From Latrodectus hesperus (Eukaryota > Arthropoda > Arachnida > Araneae > Theridiidae), in the NCBI GenBank assembly GCA_037975125.1, contig CM075858.1:65386140-65450139 (forward strand): a DNA stretch of 64,000 bases. The letters are read 5' to 3'. The notes beneath the pieces were generated by a model. The model ran no database searches and was not told the origin of the DNA. It was given only the letters and a program-made list of their open reading frames with translations. Position numbers and translations under genes: made by a program. Below, piece by piece: positions 23,991-36,385 of this stretch; the first letter of the stretch is position 1; every line of letters starts with the position of its first letter.

Positions 23991-25189
23991 TTCTTTTTTT
24001 TTTTTGGATACATTCTCTCTTAGTTAGGAATATGTTTTTTTGAATCCTAACTCTTAAACGTTAAATTTATGTTTTGCATATTAACTCATTTGGGTAAAAT
24101 GATTAATTTTTTTTTAGTAACATTTCATAGCATATTTTGTAGCAATATTATGGTTCATCAAAATTCATGATAGTTAGCCATGTATTGTAGTATACTGGTT
24201 AACGTAATGGAAAATGTTCTAGTGTAACAAGATTATTTTTAATAATCTTTTTATAGAATATTGTCGTTTTCCTGAGAAATTGTCCCATTTCTTTTGGATG
24301 TAAACCGGTTAGCATTGATTTGGATTGCACAGTGAATTTTTATTTCCAATTACAACGATGTTCAACACACATTAATTATTATGCTATTTTAAATTTATTA
24401 TATTGTTTTTAATAAATTTGTTAAAAAATTGTTTAATTTGTTAAAAATATTTTTATTCATTGCATAATATATTTATGGCTTTATTGCTTGATATAAATTG
24501 CATTTTTATTCATAAGTTTTTCTGAGCTGCCAAATATATGGTTAGTATTATGACTTTCAATTCAACTGTTCATGAATTCAATTCACACCTGAACGTGTAT
24601 GTTTATAATGATTTAGAATTAATTAAAATTTAAATTACATTTTCAACTTTTCTAACTTAAGTATTTTTGATACAGGACACTTTTGCTTAATCTTTTGTTC
24701 TTGTTTGTTTGTTGGTCGGAAGCAAAATTGATGAAAAAAATCGCTAGAAATATTGTTTTAACATCAATATGTCGAGTTATTACGAGCTTCATGTTCATAA
24801 TATAAAAATCGAACGTTGATAATTTAACTCATGATGTAGAAAGTGAAATACCTTGTAAACAAATTATTAATCCCAAATGGAAATAAATGTCTAATGTCTT
24901 AAAAATATGAATAGAGTGAATTCATTAAAATTATTTTATTTTGACGAATAAAAAAAATATGAATTTAAATTTTCTTTTCAACTTTCCTCGCATAGACATA
25001 TTTGGCAAGGAATTTTTTTCCTCTTTTGTAATTTGATTAAAAAAATAGCTCCAGCTCACGAGAAAAATTCTTTGAGAAATGCTATGTTAAAATCTGTCTA
25101 CAAAAACATGTTCAGTAGTTAGGAACTTCGTATTATAATTATATCATAGCACTATAAATGCAATAACTAAGTTATCTAGTAACCAAAAC
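23991..25189. other. AT-rich gene-free stretch
   Basis: AT-rich, with nothing recognised. Confidence 0.5.
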
Positions 25190-25830
25190 TACTAATCCTT
25201 AAGTGAGAAAAAGATGGAACGTTTTATTTCGTGCTAATTCTGCGCGACGAAGAATATGCAGACAATCCAAACGTCAAAAGCAATAAAAATCAGTATACCG
25301 TAGCCAGGATAGGTAAATAATCTTTTATTATTTATCTACCCCTCTCCGATTGCTATCATATCATTATAATAATAAAAAAAGAAGCAATGTAATAAAAAAA
25401 GTAAGACTCGAAGACGTTTAACCCTGAATCACTGCTGCTTGGCTTGTTTGTTGGCGTTGCGTGTGATGACGAAGTCGTCGCCTTTTTCTTTTCACATTTT
25501 CACGAGTTTCTCGCTTTTCGCGTGTTCGTATTTCTTTCAATCTGGTTGTGCAGTTGTTTTATTGTCTTTGTTTTCGGCGAGATGGGATAGGGGTGGAGGA
25601 AGGGTGTTCGTTGATAGATTATGTGCCGAGTTCTCGTTTGAGGCCTGGTACTACGATAGATGCGACCGATTTCTTGTCGAGGCAGTTGACAGGCTGTCGG
25701 ATTGTTGTAGGATCCGATTGCTTTTGTGAGACATTGCTTGGCGATAAAGTCATTGTGACAGAGACATCGACAACCTGTGGAAGTCACGGAAAGCTGATCA
25801 CTAAAAAAGAAATAATCGCAAAAACTGAGG
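25190..25830. promoter_or_regulatory. GC-elevated island
   Basis: Left part moderate, right part (25430-25800) clearly GC-richer. All three of a 96- and a 104-codon plus frame and a 95-codon minus frame are open over the same bases, which is what unconstrained GC-richer sequence does; no domain is recognisable. Confidence 0.32.
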
Positions 25831-27240
25831 CAATTTTTTTATTAAATTTTTTTTCAATGTAGGATATTAGTTTAAATACACGAGTAAAAGTATGCGGTTT
25901 TTTTATGACATAAAATTAAGGAACTGATTAAATTTTGAGAAAAAATATAATGACTTAAAAATGTATTATTTATTAAATAAAAAAAATTATTTGATTCTTT
26001 ATAATTAAAAATACATTTATTTATTTAGAAACTAATTATTAAAATAAAGGTTTTTATTTACATATTTATTATTAAACAAATAATTACTTATTTAAAAATT
26101 CTTTTATTTTATTATTTGCCTATTTACTAATTTTATTTAGAAAAATTTTATTTCCATAAACATGAACACATTTAAGAAAAAAATGGAAAACAAAAACATG
26201 TCTACTAGCAAATAATAATACTGTGGAATCATTCTATAAGTTAAATTCTATAAAGTATATTCAATTTTGCAATTTTATATGAAAAGAGAGGAATATATGA
26301 ATTTAATAAAATTGAAACTCTTTGTATAATAATTTTTTTAACCTAATGAGTTAACATATGATTAAATGTTTGCTATATATATGCACTTATAAAATCGAAA
26401 CGTTTTATTTTTGATATTCTCTTAGTGATGAAACTTTACGTTAGGGCTATTCATAAAAAAATTGACCCATATTTGAAATTCATGGGAAAAAAATTTGTTT
26501 ACCTATGATTTATTATTTGTTTTTATATAATATTTAATATTAATATTTTTATTATATTAATATTTTTATATTATTAAATTTTTTAATTAAATTTTAATTA
26601 AAAAAATTTAATTTATGTTATTAAAATTTTATATATTATTTAAATATGTTTTAAAACATATTTTTAAGTTAAAAACAAAACACTTATTTTATGCACATAT
26701 TTTGAACTCTCCGATCTTTGTTTAGGTATAATTGAGTAAAAGATAAGTGATAAATTTCAGAATAACAAAACTGCATAGTAACTGTTAAAGATTAATCTTA
26801 TCGCGAATAATGATTATAAAGATTCTTTCACTCACTTAAAGCATATTGATATTAAAAGACAAACCACAGAAGCCGTTCAATAATTTATTTGAGTTGCTTA
26901 AAGTTAGATTATATATCTAAATAAAATAGTATGTATACATTGAAATGATTTAGCTTACATCTATATTTTTAGCAACATTATGAATTCTAAAATATACTTT
27001 AAATATATATGCAAGGGATAAACAAAAGGTATTAATATAGTCGAACCATATTAAATGTAATTAAATTTGTTAGGTTTTTTTATTTGAACATAAAACTGAA
27101 AAAGTCGTGTAAGAGATATTTATTTAAATACCTAAACATTCACAGTAACAAAATTGCTAAAGATTTTCTTATATTTTGGAATTTATATTTGATGTCAGAA
27201 TAATCAATAATAACATATGTTTCTAAACTTTTAAAAATGG
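25831..27240. other. Very AT-rich stretch with palindromes
   Basis: Long A/T-only runs at 26515-26650. A perfect 22-bp palindrome lies at 26642-26663 with centre GTTTTAAAAC. No gene or transposon recognised. Confidence 0.5.
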
Positions 27241-27245
27241 AAGTG

Positions 27246-27422
27246 TTATTGTCGTTGCATTTGTGCTTTCGCCAGCAGCGCTAGACCAGGTCCATGATAG
27301 TTAAGCACTCCCAAAAAATCTAGCACCGATAAAGGATCATACTATAAATCATGCTTGAATAGCATCAGGCACTCAAGGATGTGTTCTGGAGTAGCTTCAT
27401 CGAAACAGTAGGTACAGGTCTC
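27246..27422 (-). pseudogene. Non-LTR retrotransposon tail relic (C-terminal end after RNase H)
   Basis: The minus strand reads a 58-codon segment ending in a stop, with one internal stop after HDL. It retains a Cys-x2-Cys-x7-His-x3-Cys knuckle around EATPEHILEC and then a DPLSVLDFLGV-type block. This layout is typical of the tail after the RNase H domain in arthropod LINEs. No 5' part or flanking repeats are seen, so it is an isolated fragment. Confidence 0.65.
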
Positions 27423-27879
27423 AAAACGTTTTGTAAAAAATGTGTAGTAAATATTTTACTTGCAATAAAATAATATTATGTATTGTAAGTAATACATTCG
27501 TGCCCAATTATATAATTAAGTATGAAGTCAAAAATTGTAACGATTATAATTATAAAAAATATTAAATCTTATTTATAAATGATTTTGAATTAAAAGCTTC
27601 TGAAAATTTATTTGATAATGAAAAAAGTGATTGGGGGGTGCAAACGATTATAAACAAAAATTCATTAAAAACTTATTTCCTAACGAATTAAAACGAGAAT
27701 AGGAATAAAGAATGTGCTGAATTTTTGTCGTGAATTCAACGAATGATTTTTTTTCTTTGTGGATATAAGATAAATCAGTTGCAACAAAATGGTTATAATA
27801 TAAAATAGATTTTTATATAATTTATAAAAATTATTTTGACACTAAAACGCATTACAACGGTAAAACATTTGCAATTTCA
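27423..27879. other. AT-rich stretch
   Basis: AT-rich. AAACGATTATAAACAAAAATT near 27640, followed by AAAACGAGAATAG, resembles units of the 34-kb tandem array, suggesting a dispersed copy. Confidence 0.35.
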
Positions 27880-28270
27880 ACACAAGTAAGCTTATTGTAC
27901 ATGCAAACATGTTTTAACCCATTAAAAATACGAGAACGCGCGCGAATTAGAGAGTACTCAATATTCATGAAGGAGCAGAAACTATTTATTATTTTACATC
28001 GAAGTTATATTAATTTTTTCTTCCCACATGCTCTTAATCCGATAAAATTAGACGATGTTCAGCTGGGCAATTTTTGTATACGACATTTCGCGGAGCAATA
28101 AAAATTATTACAAAGACGGCATTTCTTATTTACAACACCTAAACCTTCATCTGCCTTTTTCCCTTATGAGAAGATCTATAATTCCGTATCGTAAAAAAAG
28201 TTATAAATTGAGAGCTTATAGCGGGATTGTCACGAATTGTCTAGGAATATAAGAAAGGGAACTTTTTTTT
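27880..28270. promoter_or_regulatory. Weak GC-elevated island
   Basis: Moderately complex sequence including GAACGCGCGCG near 27931. Short ORFs only. The least distinct of the islands. Confidence 0.22.
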
Positions 28271-28904
28271 TCATTCCATTTTTTTTTTGGGAATGATGAT
28301 GTTTTCGTTAGAACAATGAGATCAAGGAAAAAAAAAAGTTCAGATATAAAATTATTTGATCAAGAATGTAATCAACGTTCCTTGACATCCATTTGAGAAA
28401 TATGTGACTGTTAAGGGAAGATTTCCGAACACTTCTTTTTTGTTAAGTGTTTTATTTAAATTCTTAAGATAAGAATAAGGAAAAACTGCTTAGTTTCATT
28501 CTTGTAAATACAATAATGATCAACCAAATTGCTTCTTAAACTTAAAAAAATGTTGTAGTTCTGAATTCTTATAAATGCTTCTATTTGCTTTCCTATTTAG
28601 CTATCGCTGAAAAGAACAATTTTTCTGATAAGTTTGATCATGATAAAATGATAGTTTGAGATTGTGGTAGGGCAAATTATGTTTGAATGTATCTCAAAGA
28701 CGCATTGTTTTCATGGAAATTTTCCATCAAGATTTTTATTAAAAATATATAAATTTATTTTATGTGTTATTAATTTTAGTTGGTATTTGGCTAAACTGGA
28801 TTATTGTTGTTTGTTTGCTTGTATAATTTAGATTTGCATTACGCACGACACTGATTTTTAAATAACATTTAAGTGGTTATCAATCGAGTTTACAACTATT
28901 TTTG
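28271..28904. other. AT-rich gene-free stretch
   Basis: AT-rich, with nothing recognised. Confidence 0.5.
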
Positions 28905-29145
28905 ATGCCCCTAAGGTATTTGTTGAAAAATCACTTGTTTCTTAAACTTTATGTATTGTGGACCAAGACCTCTGAATACTTGATCTGCTACTCCAGATGT
29001 ATCATTTCACCTGGAGGACATTGCAGCAATGACATATTTAACATGACTCAGCCATCACATGATGGATCTTTAGTTCAGCCGGGATTCAAATTCACTACTT
29101 TTTGATAATGAGAATAAAGCCCTAACTAATCAGGCCACCCCATGC
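28905..29145 (-). mobile_element. tRNA-derived SINE, family B, truncated copy (minus strand)
   Basis: Plus-strand blocks TATCATTTCACCTGGAGG, GACATATTTAACATGACTC, TCTTTAGTTCAGCCGGGATT and CTAACTAATCAGGCCACCCC match the copies at 8.1 and 9.8 kb in the same order. The tail seen at 9.8 kb is absent here. Confidence 0.72.
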
Positions 29146-29877
29146 TCTAATACAAAGCATCGCTTTTAAGAGCGAAGGTTATGATCCTTGTCATTGTTGA
29201 AGAACGGGAGATGGTACCTGTGTTTCTGTCTGCATGCATGTTAATCAGTTCTCAAGGGTTTAATCTCTTGCAACATAGGCTGCCCACTATCTATGAAAAG
29301 CACTCTTGTTTGGCAAGTTACACTTTGGATAACAAAATGTCTTACTACAGCCTTTGGTCTAAAGCTGGCCTCCACGGGATGTCAAAAATAATTATATTTC
29401 AATTATTACCAAGGTACAAAACTTTTCCTGGGCTCTTAAAACAACAATCATTATTAAAAATCATTAGTTTTATGAAAAAATACTAATTTTATTGAAAAAG
29501 GGAAGTTTTTTTTTTAAAATCGAAGTCTTTCTTTGCTAGTCTTAAATTGTTCGATTTGTCATGTAACTAATTAATGTTTCTGTATTTGGCCCTAATTTAA
29601 AAATTCAAAATATTTTGTATAAAAATATTTGCATTTGAATATAGATTTATGAAACGCAACAAATGAATATTTGTATGTAATGATTATTATGTTTAGAGTA
29701 CCTATGAATGTAAATACTTTGATCGATTATGTTCACAGATCTTATGAACATAATTGATTCTAAGTAAATTAATTTTTGCAAAACTTGACAGCTTGAGCAT
29801 TCAAGGTCTGACAGTTTTGGTTATGATAAAGGATGGTTTTTCTTTTTCTTTTCTTTATTTAAAAACTATCCCAAATT
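29146..29877. other. Moderately complex stretch, then AT-rich
   Basis: 29150-29400 is more complex than its surroundings and is open for 101 codons on the plus strand, but no domain is recognisable. It may be unassigned repeat sequence following the SINE. The rest is AT-rich. Confidence 0.35.
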
Positions 29878-29890
29878 AATGCCGTTTATT

Positions 29891-30405
29891 GTTGTCTTGT
29901 GCCAGCTAGGCTGACATCATGTAGTGCTCTGCTCCACTTTTCCAACTGAATCGTAATTTGGTGTGGAGTCCGACTTCCTCAGTACACACATGCCATAGGT
30001 ACCCATTTATAGGGTAGGCAACCATTCACAACCCATTCATACAATTAAAACACAAAGACATACATACATACATAGCGGTGCAGGCGAGTCCCGGACAGTA
30101 CCATTAGGTGAACGGGTTTGGAATACTCGCCCATCACCAAGTACCTCGTAATTTTGAACCACGGTCAGGTGACGAGGTCACACCTGAGCTGGCACCCTCC
30201 TCTCCACATCCACACCATATCAGCGGAAGGACTTTGGACGTCACATATTAACGTGGACACGTCCCCAACCCACGGAACTCCAGAAAACACAAAGACAGGA
30301 AAGATAGCGAGAGAGAGTAAGTACATTCATGCCCGAACTGGGATTCAAACCCAGGACCTTCCTATCCACAGTCAGGCATTCTGACCACTAGACAGGGTGG
30401 GCAGC
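29891..30405 (-). mobile_element. tRNA-derived SINE, family C, interrupted by a nested insertion
   Basis: Same family as 21.5 kb: the minus strand begins TGTCTAGTGGTCAGAATGCC, has a B box with GGGTTTGAATCCC, and ends in GGCACAAGACAAC. Exact 13-bp repeats AATGCCGTTTATT flank it at 29878-29890 and 30406-30418. At 515 bp it is ~240 bp longer than the 21.5-kb copy; the excess is a nested element with its own duplication. Confidence 0.92.
30061..30283. mobile_element. Nested insertion inside the family-C SINE, with 14-bp target-site duplication
   Basis: A 223-bp segment is flanked by exact direct repeats AAAACACAAAGACA at 30047-30060 and 30284-30297. It starts with a TACATACATACATA run and continues GCGGTGCAGGCGAGTCCCGG; it contains GTCACATATTAACGTGGACA further on. 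The duplication and terminal simple repeat suggest a retroposed element in minus orientation. No tRNA head was found, so its class is unknown. A worn partial copy lies near 11.18 kb. Confidence 0.85.
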
Positions 30406-30539
30406 AATGCCGTTTATTAATATTGCTATTAGCATTTCTAAAAAATTTAAATGTTTTCAATCTTTACAATCCTTATCTTGTTCCTTTCAGTAAGGGGTAG
30501 TAATAATAGTAAGTAATATGCTAACATTTTCCCACTTAC

Positions 30540-31260
30540 CACATTTTCAAATTCCTATTTACAATTGCAGTTTATTTTTAGTAAAAGTATGCTTAAAACC
30601 AAACTTAGCAAAAATTGCCTTAATTGAATAACTCCACCAGCAAATAACTCTACTAGGAAACTGCCGCCCAGCCTCATTCCACCGCATGACTAATAAATAT
30701 TTTCCAATACCCAAGTTGTCGTATGTAAACGAAGAACACCCTCTTGTCACGTTTGGTCAGAAGTAAAAGAACACACCGCTAGTCCCGATTATAAAAGTGG
30801 AAAGGGGGAAAGTTCCCTCCTTGTTTGAGAATTCGCGTGACTGAATATTTTGTCCTTCTAACCTCCCACCGTTCAATACATGTAAACACGGTGACCTGCG
30901 TCACAGAACGGTGAAGCATGCCAGAAAAGAAAGAAGACAAGAAAAAAACTACATGCTGGGGCGCACGCAATCTCTCGTGATCCTGGGGCGTCGGTGAGGA
31001 CGCCGCCCCATTTCCCCTCCGTGGGAATTATCCATCCTAAGTGGCGTATGGAAAAGGCTTTTGATTTCATTTGCTTTTTGCTCAAGATGTCAGGCGATGG
31101 GGCTTACTCTTTGGTGTTTACCACCGCGTTGCTTTGTCACGCCGTAATTCATCTTATTCAGATGGATTTTCGGCAATCATGATTTTTGATTGGATTCTCC
31201 TTTTTATTTTACTTGCTACGCCAGCGCTTAACGCATTATTGTGAGCGAGCAAAGTGAAGG
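30540..31260. promoter_or_regulatory. GC-elevated island
   Basis: Complex, with the GC peak at about 30950-31030. Four short ORFs on both strands overlap and none has a recognisable domain. Candidate enhancer. Confidence 0.35.
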
Positions 31261-33645
31261 AAACATTCATCTAATTTTAGATTGCCACTTCTATTGTAAT
31301 TAAATTTTCATAAGACTATAATATTTAGCAATTTTTAAGCTCCTTTACAGGAAGTGAATTAATATGATTCATGAGTGAGGATTAGTTGTTATGTATATCC
31401 AATTTTATATCAATTGTTCTCGTAAATTACAGCATAGTAATCTAGCCCAGTATTTTCGTTTTATTTTCTTTCTCTGCAGTGTTTTAAACTCTAAGTTATT
31501 CAAATTATTTTTGCTTTCTCTCTCTCTGTACTTTTAGAATCTTCCATACCAAATAATTTCCATGAATTATTCCTAATAATACTAAAAATCTATCAGTCCA
31601 ATTTTTAATTGTCATTTAAATGCTCTTAAGTACATAGGTTATTTTATAATAAGTTTTCTCCCAAATACCCATAATTTTTTCTAAGATTTTTTAGAGTATA
31701 ATTAAAATTAAATTTATAATTATTTATAGTTTTTTAATCTAATTATATAATTAAATAAAAATTATAATAATTTTATTAAGATTATAATTATTATATTTAT
31801 AGTTTATGATTAAGGTTATAAAATAACATTTAAATAATAATTATATAATAATTAACAATATATAATATAAATTTATAATTAAGATTAATTAAATTTACAG
31901 CATAAAGCTTTCAAAACAAATTATCTTTAAATAAAGCATCTTTTTGTCGATGAAAATGTAAGAGACATATTCTTTTGTTAATGACAATCAAATAAAACAA
32001 GATTTTACATTCTTATTAATATTTTTAAGTATATTTTGAAAAAAAAACTTTTCTGTAAATAATACACTAAACTTTTACGTCAAATAAAAATTCTATTAAA
32101 AAATAATTACAAAAATTTAAAAGAAATATTTCAGTTTATATGAAAAGGGTATCTGTATAGTGAGGAGAGCTGTATTTGAAGCTAATTAAGTGAATTTGAG
32201 CTAATTTAGTGAATTATTTAGTAATTTAGGAAATTTTAACAACCTGAACAAAAATTCAAAGCGTCAGAGCTTTTTCAGTCAAGTCACTTTTATAAATACA
32301 TATTTTCGCCGTCAAACATTTGAAATTCATTTTTATTTTGTTGGTTTCTTAAATATTTGAAATTTAAAATTGGCCTATTATAAGAATATTTATCTTGTAT
32401 GTTTAAAATATATTTTTCGTGATTTGTTTAGTGATGAAAATTTAAGAGAAATATTTCATATTGTTTTTACTAATTTTTAATTTAAAAGATTCAGTATTGA
32501 GCTCTATAAAATAAATAAATAATTTAACTAAAATATTGAGTTAATTAAAATATTGAGGTAAATATACCTCTTCATCGTACAATATTTTATAAATCCTATA
32601 TTTTATAAAACCCATTTTATGTTCTGTAAAAGGTAAATTTTTTAATAAATAAAAACGCACTAAATTTCAAAAATACATTTTTTTTGCTCAGAGATTTGTT
32701 TTTTACTTTAATTTTGGAAAAAGAAGCCAATTCTTTTAATCTAAAATGTGTAATAGAATCGATGAAAACTTATAACTTTGAAAAAAAAATAATTTGAAGA
32801 GGCCGTTTGTTATTGGAAAAATCTTTTTCAATTGAAAGAAGCTTGTCATTTTTAAGGAAAGAAAAATATAGTTGCAAACAATTTTATTTATAAAGAAAAA
32901 AGTATTTGTTTCTTTTAAATTTATTATTCAATTAATGATTAATAATATTAATTTATAAATGCATAGAGAAAATACTCCAAACATCTGATAAAAGTTAGTG
33001 AAAAGTAGCTAAGGGTTAAATGCACTTTATTTTATTCTTATAGCAACTGTCAATGTATATATTAAGTTTTTTATGAAATTGTTCGTTTAGATAGCGGTAT
33101 TTTAATATAAAATACTAAAAAAGTATATAAATAAAAAATTTACTCAGCGTTTTATGTTTGACAAATGTCATTTATGAAATTGAGTAAATTTTTGGTCAAA
33201 GTTTCAATTTAGGAAATAGTTTACATGTACGAAATGTAGAGAATGAAGTATACTGAGAAATTTACTAACATCCCTTTAAAAATCTTTTTTGTGAACAGTA
33301 TTAAAAACCTACTAAGCGTAATGTAAAATTGTGGGTTTGTTTAGAGATTTGTAAATCAACAATAAATTTAACATTTTTTACATCTTTATAACCTACTTTT
33401 ACCTTATAATCTATTTACTTTAAAGATTTTTTTTTTTTTGCACAAAATCAAGTTACATTAGTTTATTTGTCGTTCGCAATTGTCACATTTTACACAAGAC
33501 AGCAAAATTAGTCAATCAATTCATAAAAATCAATGTTTTTTTTTAAATTTAAATTTGAATTTATGCAGGAAAAATATATAAAATCATCATTTTACTTTAT
33601 TATATTTCTTTAAAGATATGAGAATAATATTCCAGTTATTTTAAT
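31261..33645. other. Very AT-rich gene-free stretch
   Basis: The longest AT-rich interval. 31700-31890 is almost pure A/T. GATGAAAATGTAAGAGACATAT near 31949 and GATGAAAATTTAAGAGAAATAT near 32433 hint at old duplications ~485 bp apart. A ~20-bp doublet GCTAATT[A/T]AGTGAATT sits near 32180-32215. Confidence 0.5.
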
Positions 33646-33649
33646 GGAA

Positions 33650-34790
33650 TAGTATAAACATCCTTTGTAGTATTAGTAAACAATTTATATATATATTAGT
33701 TTGACTTTCTTTAAATATATTATTTAATCGAAGATGATACCATAAGAAGTATCTTCATAGTTTCTTCATTTTTTTAGATCTCTCTTTTAAAAACTCACTC
33801 TTGTACTTATAAAAATATCTCTGCCTTTAAATTATAAAAAATTGTCTTGAATTTTCTAATTAATATATTAATTTGACTTTGCTTAAATCTATTAATTGAT
33901 CGAAGATGATATAATGAAAGTTTTCCTTATACTTTCTTTTTTCACACCTATCGTCAATCAATTCATTCTTGTGCTCCTAAAAATACATTTCAAACTAATT
34001 TATTGGTAGAAACAGAACATTTATCTAATAAACCACATGTTAGGAATAAATATATTTAAAATGATATAATGGTTTTATTTTCAGAAAGCATTAAATATTC
34101 TCAAACGATTATAAATTAAAAATTTTGGGGAATTTATTAGTCAACAAGTGAAACCGATAATAGAAAATAATGTTTTGTTAACATTTTAAGAACTAGCAAA
34201 GACATTCTTAAGTTGCAGCACAGATGTGTATATAAATTATTAGTTAAAATACTTTAATAGAACTAAAAAAATTTTAATAATTAATTTAAGACTCATTCTT
34301 TCATAAAAGATATGCTGTATCACTTCGAAACAGTGCATATAAACATAATATAATGAAAAGTTTATTCATAGTTTCTCTTCTTTTTTATGGCTTCTTTTCT
34401 GACAATTCATTCTTGTGCGTCTAAAAATGTATTTCAAATCATTATTTGGTATAAATGAAACATTATTTAGCATAAATTAAAAATTATGTACCGATTTTAA
34501 TTTTAGAAAGTATTAAATTTTATTCGCAAACGATTATAACTTAAAAAAATTTCGATATTTATTTGTTAACAAATGAAAACGAGTATAGAATAGAATATTT
34601 TATTTTCAATTTAGGAATCGGTGAACAGCTTAGATATATAAATTGCTTTTTTCTAAATAAATTTAATAACAAATGTTTTTTCATATAATTTAACTAAAAA
34701 TCATTTTTGAATACGAGGAGTGCTGCATCACTTGGGAACAGTTGTCAACAAAATTAAACAAAGAAATGATTTTTTATTGATGAATTTGCT
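33650..34790. repeat. Degenerate tandem array, period ~430 bp
   Basis: Shared landmarks in order: ATCGAAGATGATA near 33728 and 33899; ATAATGAAAGTTTTCC near 33912 and ATAATGAAAAGTTTATTC near 34350; TCATTCTTGTGCTCCTAAAAA near 33963 and TCATTCTTGTGCGTCTAAAAA near 34404; CAAACGATTATAAATTAAAAA near 34102 and CAAACGATTATAACTTAAAAA near 34527; CTGTATCACTTCGAAACAG near 34315 and CTGCATCACTTGGGAACAG near 34723. The first unit is shortened. Confidence 0.75.
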
Positions 34791-35040
34791 GATAGAAATA
34801 GAAAATATTGGAGGAAAAGCAAGTAAAACTACCTTTGTTTACATTCAGTTTTTAACTTTTGTTGGATTTAAGTAGTGTGTAAAATATAAACTACATTTGT
34901 AGTAACATTCCCTGAATGTTTAAAGACTGAAAATATATTTAACTTTGAAAAAATCATATTTAGATAAAATACTTTTATTGTAATTGAATCATTCTCTTTT
35001 ACAAAAAATGTGTCTTCTTTCTATATTAACAATTTCTTTT
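34791..35040. other. AT-rich spacer
   Basis: AT-rich; nothing recognised. Confidence 0.4.
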
Positions 35041-35470
35041 TATGTCCGTACACAGTAAGGTTAAAACTCAATTTTTGAAGCTCCCCTTAACTTTTTTCTG
35101 TGAGACGAAAAATTATTCCGTATTCAAATATTCAGTTTCCGTTTTTCCATTTCTTTTTCCGTCATTTCCAAACCTAAATGGTCGTTTCAATGCTTCTATC
35201 ATTGTTTTATGATATGTTTTCTCTCTTCCCATTTCTGGATTATCAAAAATGTAGAGAAAAATAACTAAAGTAATAGTCCACACGTGTAATAAAATCAACT
35301 GGAACCTCATAATCTTTCTAATTCGAATGTTGCAATGGCTGCGATTGCACTTGCGTTTTTGGTGATTTTTCTCATAGTCATTTCTTCCGGTTTATCGATT
35401 TTGTTTCCTCTCATATTTTATTATTTTATTCTCACATTTCTATTCATATCTTTCACTACAACATTTTTTT
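35041..35470. promoter_or_regulatory. Weak GC-elevated island
   Basis: Moderately complex with many TTTCC words and a CACACGTGT E-box-type palindrome core near 35280. A 65-codon minus ORF is unremarkable. Confidence 0.25.
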
Positions 35471-35944
35471 CTTTTCTTTGATATTTTTGTTACTTTGATA
35501 TATATATTTGAGCTTGTTTGTTTTAAAATTGTAATGGAAAAAAAATTTTTTTATCAATTCCAGGATCTATTTGGACAATTTAACATTTCATAGAATTCAT
35601 AAATGTATTTATTTATGCGGATTAGATTAAATTTGAATATTTTACATGGAATGAAAATAAGTATTCAAGTATATTTAAAGAAAAATATGTAAGTGCACAA
35701 TAATATTATTATTTGTTTCCTGAAAACTTAAATTCAATAAATAATATATTAAGTTGAAAATTATCAGTTTAATGTTATAAGTGTTTCCTTTCGAAATAAA
35801 AATGTTTCAAAGAATGCTTAAATAGTCTCCAAGCAAATTAATTCCACAATAGCAAATTTTATTAAATTTCTTACTAAGAACTATAGAAATGATCCTCTTT
35901 TGAGTTTTACTATGTTATTAGTCCAACAGTAAATTATAGTTATA
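35471..35944. other. AT-rich gene-free stretch
   Basis: AT-rich; nothing recognised. Confidence 0.5.
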
Positions 35945-35974
35945 TGTTGCTGCGGCTTATACTCCAAACATCTG

Positions 35975-36375
35975 ACGAAGTCAGACAAGGTCCATCAGAC
36001 CGTTGACCCTAAAGAAATCGAGGACCAGAAGGGGGATGAATATATGTCCTCTTTGGAAAGTCCAGTCCAGGATGTGATGAGGAGAAGCCTGCTCAGTTTT
36101 ACTTTTAGAGCAGACCTCCTGCCTTTGAAATACATGAGACCCCTAGTGTGGCCGCTTGTTAGTCTGGAAATTGTCGTTCTAGAGGCTGTGTCACAATTGA
36201 GGGCGAATGAAGAGCCAGGCTCTTTGCCCGCGTACCAGTCATGGCAGGGATGAATCCTCCACCCTTTCAAAATTTCAGAATTTTATAGACTGATGTTCTA
36301 AAAAGGTAAGTGTTGAAGAGGAAGGATTATGGTCGTAACAGCCCTCCTTAGCCAGTCTATCCATCTGCTCATATG
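35975..36375 (-). pseudogene. Non-LTR retrotransposon RNase H end, decayed
   Basis: On the minus strand from 36370 the frame reads MDRLAKEGC, the typical end of a LINE RNase H domain (ADxLAKEG), followed after some 20 residues by a stop and a frame change. A second frame, 36270 to 35995, gives HDWYAGKEPGSS, then TSGHTRGL, which match the conserved post-RNase H WYxG...SGH block of arthropod LINEs. The Cys knuckle that should follow is lost. The fragment is broken by at least one stop and one frameshift; no 5' region or target-site duplication is seen. Confidence 0.75.
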
Positions 36376-36385
36376 TTATATAAAT

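Noticed and set aside
23606..24013. 135-codon minus-strand ORF
   Set aside because: A second minus frame is open over much of it, it starts from a poly-Lys run, and no family match is evident.
31261..33645. Further tandem array with ~485-bp period
   Set aside because: Two short resemblances only; could be composition, so it was not called.
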